Below are positions 6,458 to 7,715 of a stretch of 7,715 bases of DNA, one piece after another. The stretch is from the NCBI GenBank assembly GCA_903912275.1, contig CAIWGR010000226.1, forward strand, positions 1 through 7,715. Reading direction: 5' to 3'. The notes under the pieces were generated by a model. That model had not been told where the DNA came from, searched no databases, and saw only the letters and a program-made list of their open reading frames with translations. The stretch comes from an uncultured delta proteobacterium. GTDB lineage: Bacteria; Myxococcota_A; Bradymonadia; REDH01. Every line of letters begins with the position of its first letter. Position 1 is the stretch's first letter. The position numbers and the translations under genes are program-made.

Positions 6458-6470
6458 CGCGCCGCGTCAG
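6454..6470 (+). terminator. Perfect hairpin across the ATPase stop codon
   Basis: CTGACGCG and CGCGTCAG form a perfect 8-bp inverted repeat around one central base (in RNA, a stem of about 6 bp with a 5-nt loop). It contains the TGA stop of the ATPase gene. There is no U-run after it, so intrinsic termination is doubtful. It could instead be a 3'-end stabiliser or a protein site ahead of the lipoprotein gene. Confidence 0.35.
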
Positions 6471-6482
6471 CACCAATCATGC

Positions 6483-6511
6483 TTGGAGCGGAACAGATTG
6501 TCTCGTAGAGT
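6483..6511 (+). promoter_or_regulatory. Possible promoter of the Cys-rich lipoprotein gene
   Basis: TTGGAG (6483-6488) and TAGAGT (6506-6511, 4 of 6 to TATAAT) are spaced by 17 nt, 32 nt before the lipoprotein ATG, inside an 86-nt intergenic gap. The -35 matches only three positions. Placement and spacing are right but the match is modest. Confidence 0.3.
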
Positions 6512-6543
6512 GGAGGTCTTCGTTTCTGCTTTCGGGTGCTACC

Positions 6544-7715
6544 ATGCGTCGTCTCCTCCTCCTTGGGCTGCTCTGTCTTACCGCCTGTTCGACCTCCGAC
6601 GTTGGCAGCTCGGCTACCCTCACCGCCTGCACCACGGGTGCTGACTGCGCCTCGGACGAACTCTGTGTCGCGCAGGTCTGCACGCCGATTGGTGAGGTAG
6701 ATGCAAGCGGCGCCGACACCACGGCCGATGTCGATACGACGCCCGACGTGACCCCCGACACGACCACCTTTGAGCCCACCCCCTGCACCTCGGCGGCAGA
6801 CTGCGAGAGCGGCTACTGCGTGCCGACACGCGACGGAAACCTCTGCACGGTGGCCTGCAACGGCCCCTGCCCCATCGAAGGCTGGATCTGCCGCCTGGTC
6901 CAGAGCTCCGGCTCCGATGTGGCGCAGATCTGCATGCCGCCCGACAACGCCCTCTGCAGCCCCTGCAACGCCGACGTCGACTGCGACGGTCTGGCCAACC
7001 TCTGCCTCGAGAACCTCGACGGCACCTTCTGCGGCATCGACTGCTCGACCAGCAACACCTGCCCCGACGGCTTCCGCTGCCAGGACGTCACCCGCTTCAA
7101 TGTCCGCAACGAGCCGGTGAACTTCCGCCAGTGCACCCCCGTCACCAACACCTGCTCTGGCTGCTACGACCAGGACAACGACGGTTACGGCATCGGCGCC
7201 CGCTGCGCCGGCTCCGACTGCGACGACCTCAACCCGGGCGCCTACGAGGGCCGAATCGAGCTCTGCAACGGCACCGACGACGACTGCGACGGCAACGCCG
7301 ACGAGGACTTCGACCTCAACACCGACCCGCTCCACTGCGGCGATTGCGGCATCAGCTGCAACGCAGTCCGCGGCACGGGTGGCTGCGCTGAAGGCCTCTG
7401 CATCGTGACGGCCTGCGAGACGGGCTACTTCGACGCCAACGCCGACTTCCTCGACGGCTGCGAGTATGCCTGCACCCCGAACGTCGACACGGGCGGCATC
7501 GAGGCCTGCAACGGCATCGACGACGACTGCGACGCGCAGGTGGACGAAGACTTCGACCTGCAGCGCGACAACAGCAACTGCGGCGTCTGCGGCCAGAGCT
7601 GCACCGTGAACAACGGCGCGGCCCACTGCGAGTTCGGTGGCTGCGTCCTCGACGGCTGCGAGGGCAGCTTCCGCGACTGCAACCTCCTGCCGCTCGACGG
7701 CTGCGAGAGCGACCC
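6544..7715 (+). CDS. Cys-rich lipoprotein with MopE-like metal-binding repeats (3' end outside window)
   Basis: The frame from ATG 6544 stays open to the right edge (390 codons visible). Residues 4-14 are a signal with lipobox L12-T13-A14-C15, so the protein is lipidated, probably in the outer membrane. Two small Cys clusters (29-46, 81-200; for example CTSAADCESGYC) flank an Asp/Thr/Pro-rich linker (51-80). Next come an EF-hand/thrombospondin-3-like acidic loop DQDNDGYG (209-216) and DCDD (225-228), then two copies of CNGxDDDCD (from C241 and C322). These match the putative metal-binding motif of MopE-type proteins, common in myxobacterial surface proteins. There are 47 cysteines in the visible part, many likely disulfide-bonded after export. 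Calcium or copper binding is plausible but not shown. The ribosome site is poor: GGAGG lies 27 nt upstream and only GGGTG is close. No upstream in-frame start is seen. The substrate or partner is unknown. Confidence 0.88.
   Translation, partial: MRRLLLLGLLCLTACSTSDVGSSATLTACTTGADCASDELCVAQVCTPIGEVDASGADTTADVDTTPDVTPDTTTFEPTPCTSAADCESGYCVPTRDGNLCTVACNGPCPIEGWICRLVQSSGSDVAQICMPPDNALCSPCNADVDCDGLANLCLENLDGTFCGIDCSTSNTCPDGFRCQDVTRFNVRNEPVNFRQCTPVTNTCSGCYDQDNDGYGIGARCAGSDCDDLNPGAYEGRIELCNGTDDDCDGNADEDFDLNTDPLHCGDCGISCNAVRGTGGCAEGLCIVTACETGYFDANADFLDGCEYACTPNVDTGGIEACNGIDDDCDAQVDEDFDLQRDNSNCGVCGQSCTVNNGAAHCEFGGCVLDGCEGSFRDCNLLPLDGCESD
7258..7359 (+). repeat. MopE-like repeat unit 1 (residues 239-272)
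   Basis: Encodes ELCNGTDDDCDG, then DEDFDL, then CGDCGISC. Aligned without gaps to the second unit, 22 of 34 residues are identical, and the DNA is also similar. The period to the second copy is 243 bp (81 codons). The preceding DQDNDGYG...DCDD loop is attached to this copy only, in the visible sequence. Confidence 0.8.
7501..7602 (+). repeat. MopE-like repeat unit 2 (residues 320-353)
   Basis: Encodes EACNGIDDDCDA, then DEDFDL, then CGVCGQSC. It lies one 81-codon period after the first unit. Between and after the units, LDGCE recurs (near 7459, 7651 and 7696), suggesting that the array continues past the window edge with shorter spacing. Confidence 0.8.

Noticed and set aside
6427..7626. 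Long open frame (399 codons) on the - strand opposite the Cys-rich lipoprotein gene
   Set aside because: Its product is a monotonous Ala/Val/Gly sequence with no domain, arising from the GC-biased third positions of the true + strand gene, which has a lipobox, motif repeats and conserved cysteines.

Overview
The window is a GC-rich, densely packed chromosomal segment carrying seven protein genes. It has no RNA genes, CRISPR array, phage genes or insertion sequence that I can see. The long acidic, cysteine-rich lipoprotein at the right edge, with its CNGxDDDCD metal-binding motifs, together with a LysM-MepA endopeptidase and a Bax1-type nuclease, points to a myxobacterium-like lineage (Myxococcota or Bradymonadota, the former Deltaproteobacteria). 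That assignment is inferred from gene content and base composition only.

Left part (1-1096, + strand): the end of a DUF790/Bax1-family nuclease gene whose start lies off the left edge. Its stop codon interlocks with that of the next gene, which is convergent.

Middle-left (1093-3778, - strand): a cell-envelope cluster read right to left. It comprises uppS (undecaprenyl diphosphate synthase), an overlapping gene for an unrecognised small lipoprotein, and after a 114-nt gap a membrane-anchored LysM plus MepA-type murein endopeptidase. One gene supplies the lipid carrier for wall synthesis and one cuts peptidoglycan. A 173-nt divergent intergenic region (3779-3951) separates this cluster from the right-hand genes and carries a plausible uppS promoter over an 8-bp direct repeat.

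Middle-right (3952-6457, + strand): a dCTP deaminase/dUTPase-family gene (dcd-like), lipA (lipoyl synthase) and a DnaC/IstB-like AAA+ ATPase with a DnaJ-type zinc-binding N-terminus. The ATPase start overlaps the lipA stop in an ATGA, so the two are probably translationally coupled although their functions are unrelated.

Right edge (6544 to the end, + strand): an incomplete gene for a secreted lipoprotein with 47 cysteines in 390 visible residues, an Asp/Thr-rich linker and two visible 81-residue-period MopE-like repeats. It runs off the window.

Most of the segment is housekeeping. The points most worth a second look are the DnaJ-finger/DnaC ATPase coupled to lipA, the divergent Dcd, the Cys-rich lipoprotein, and the predicted XPB helicase just outside the left edge. 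I did not find convincing evidence of a wholly new system.
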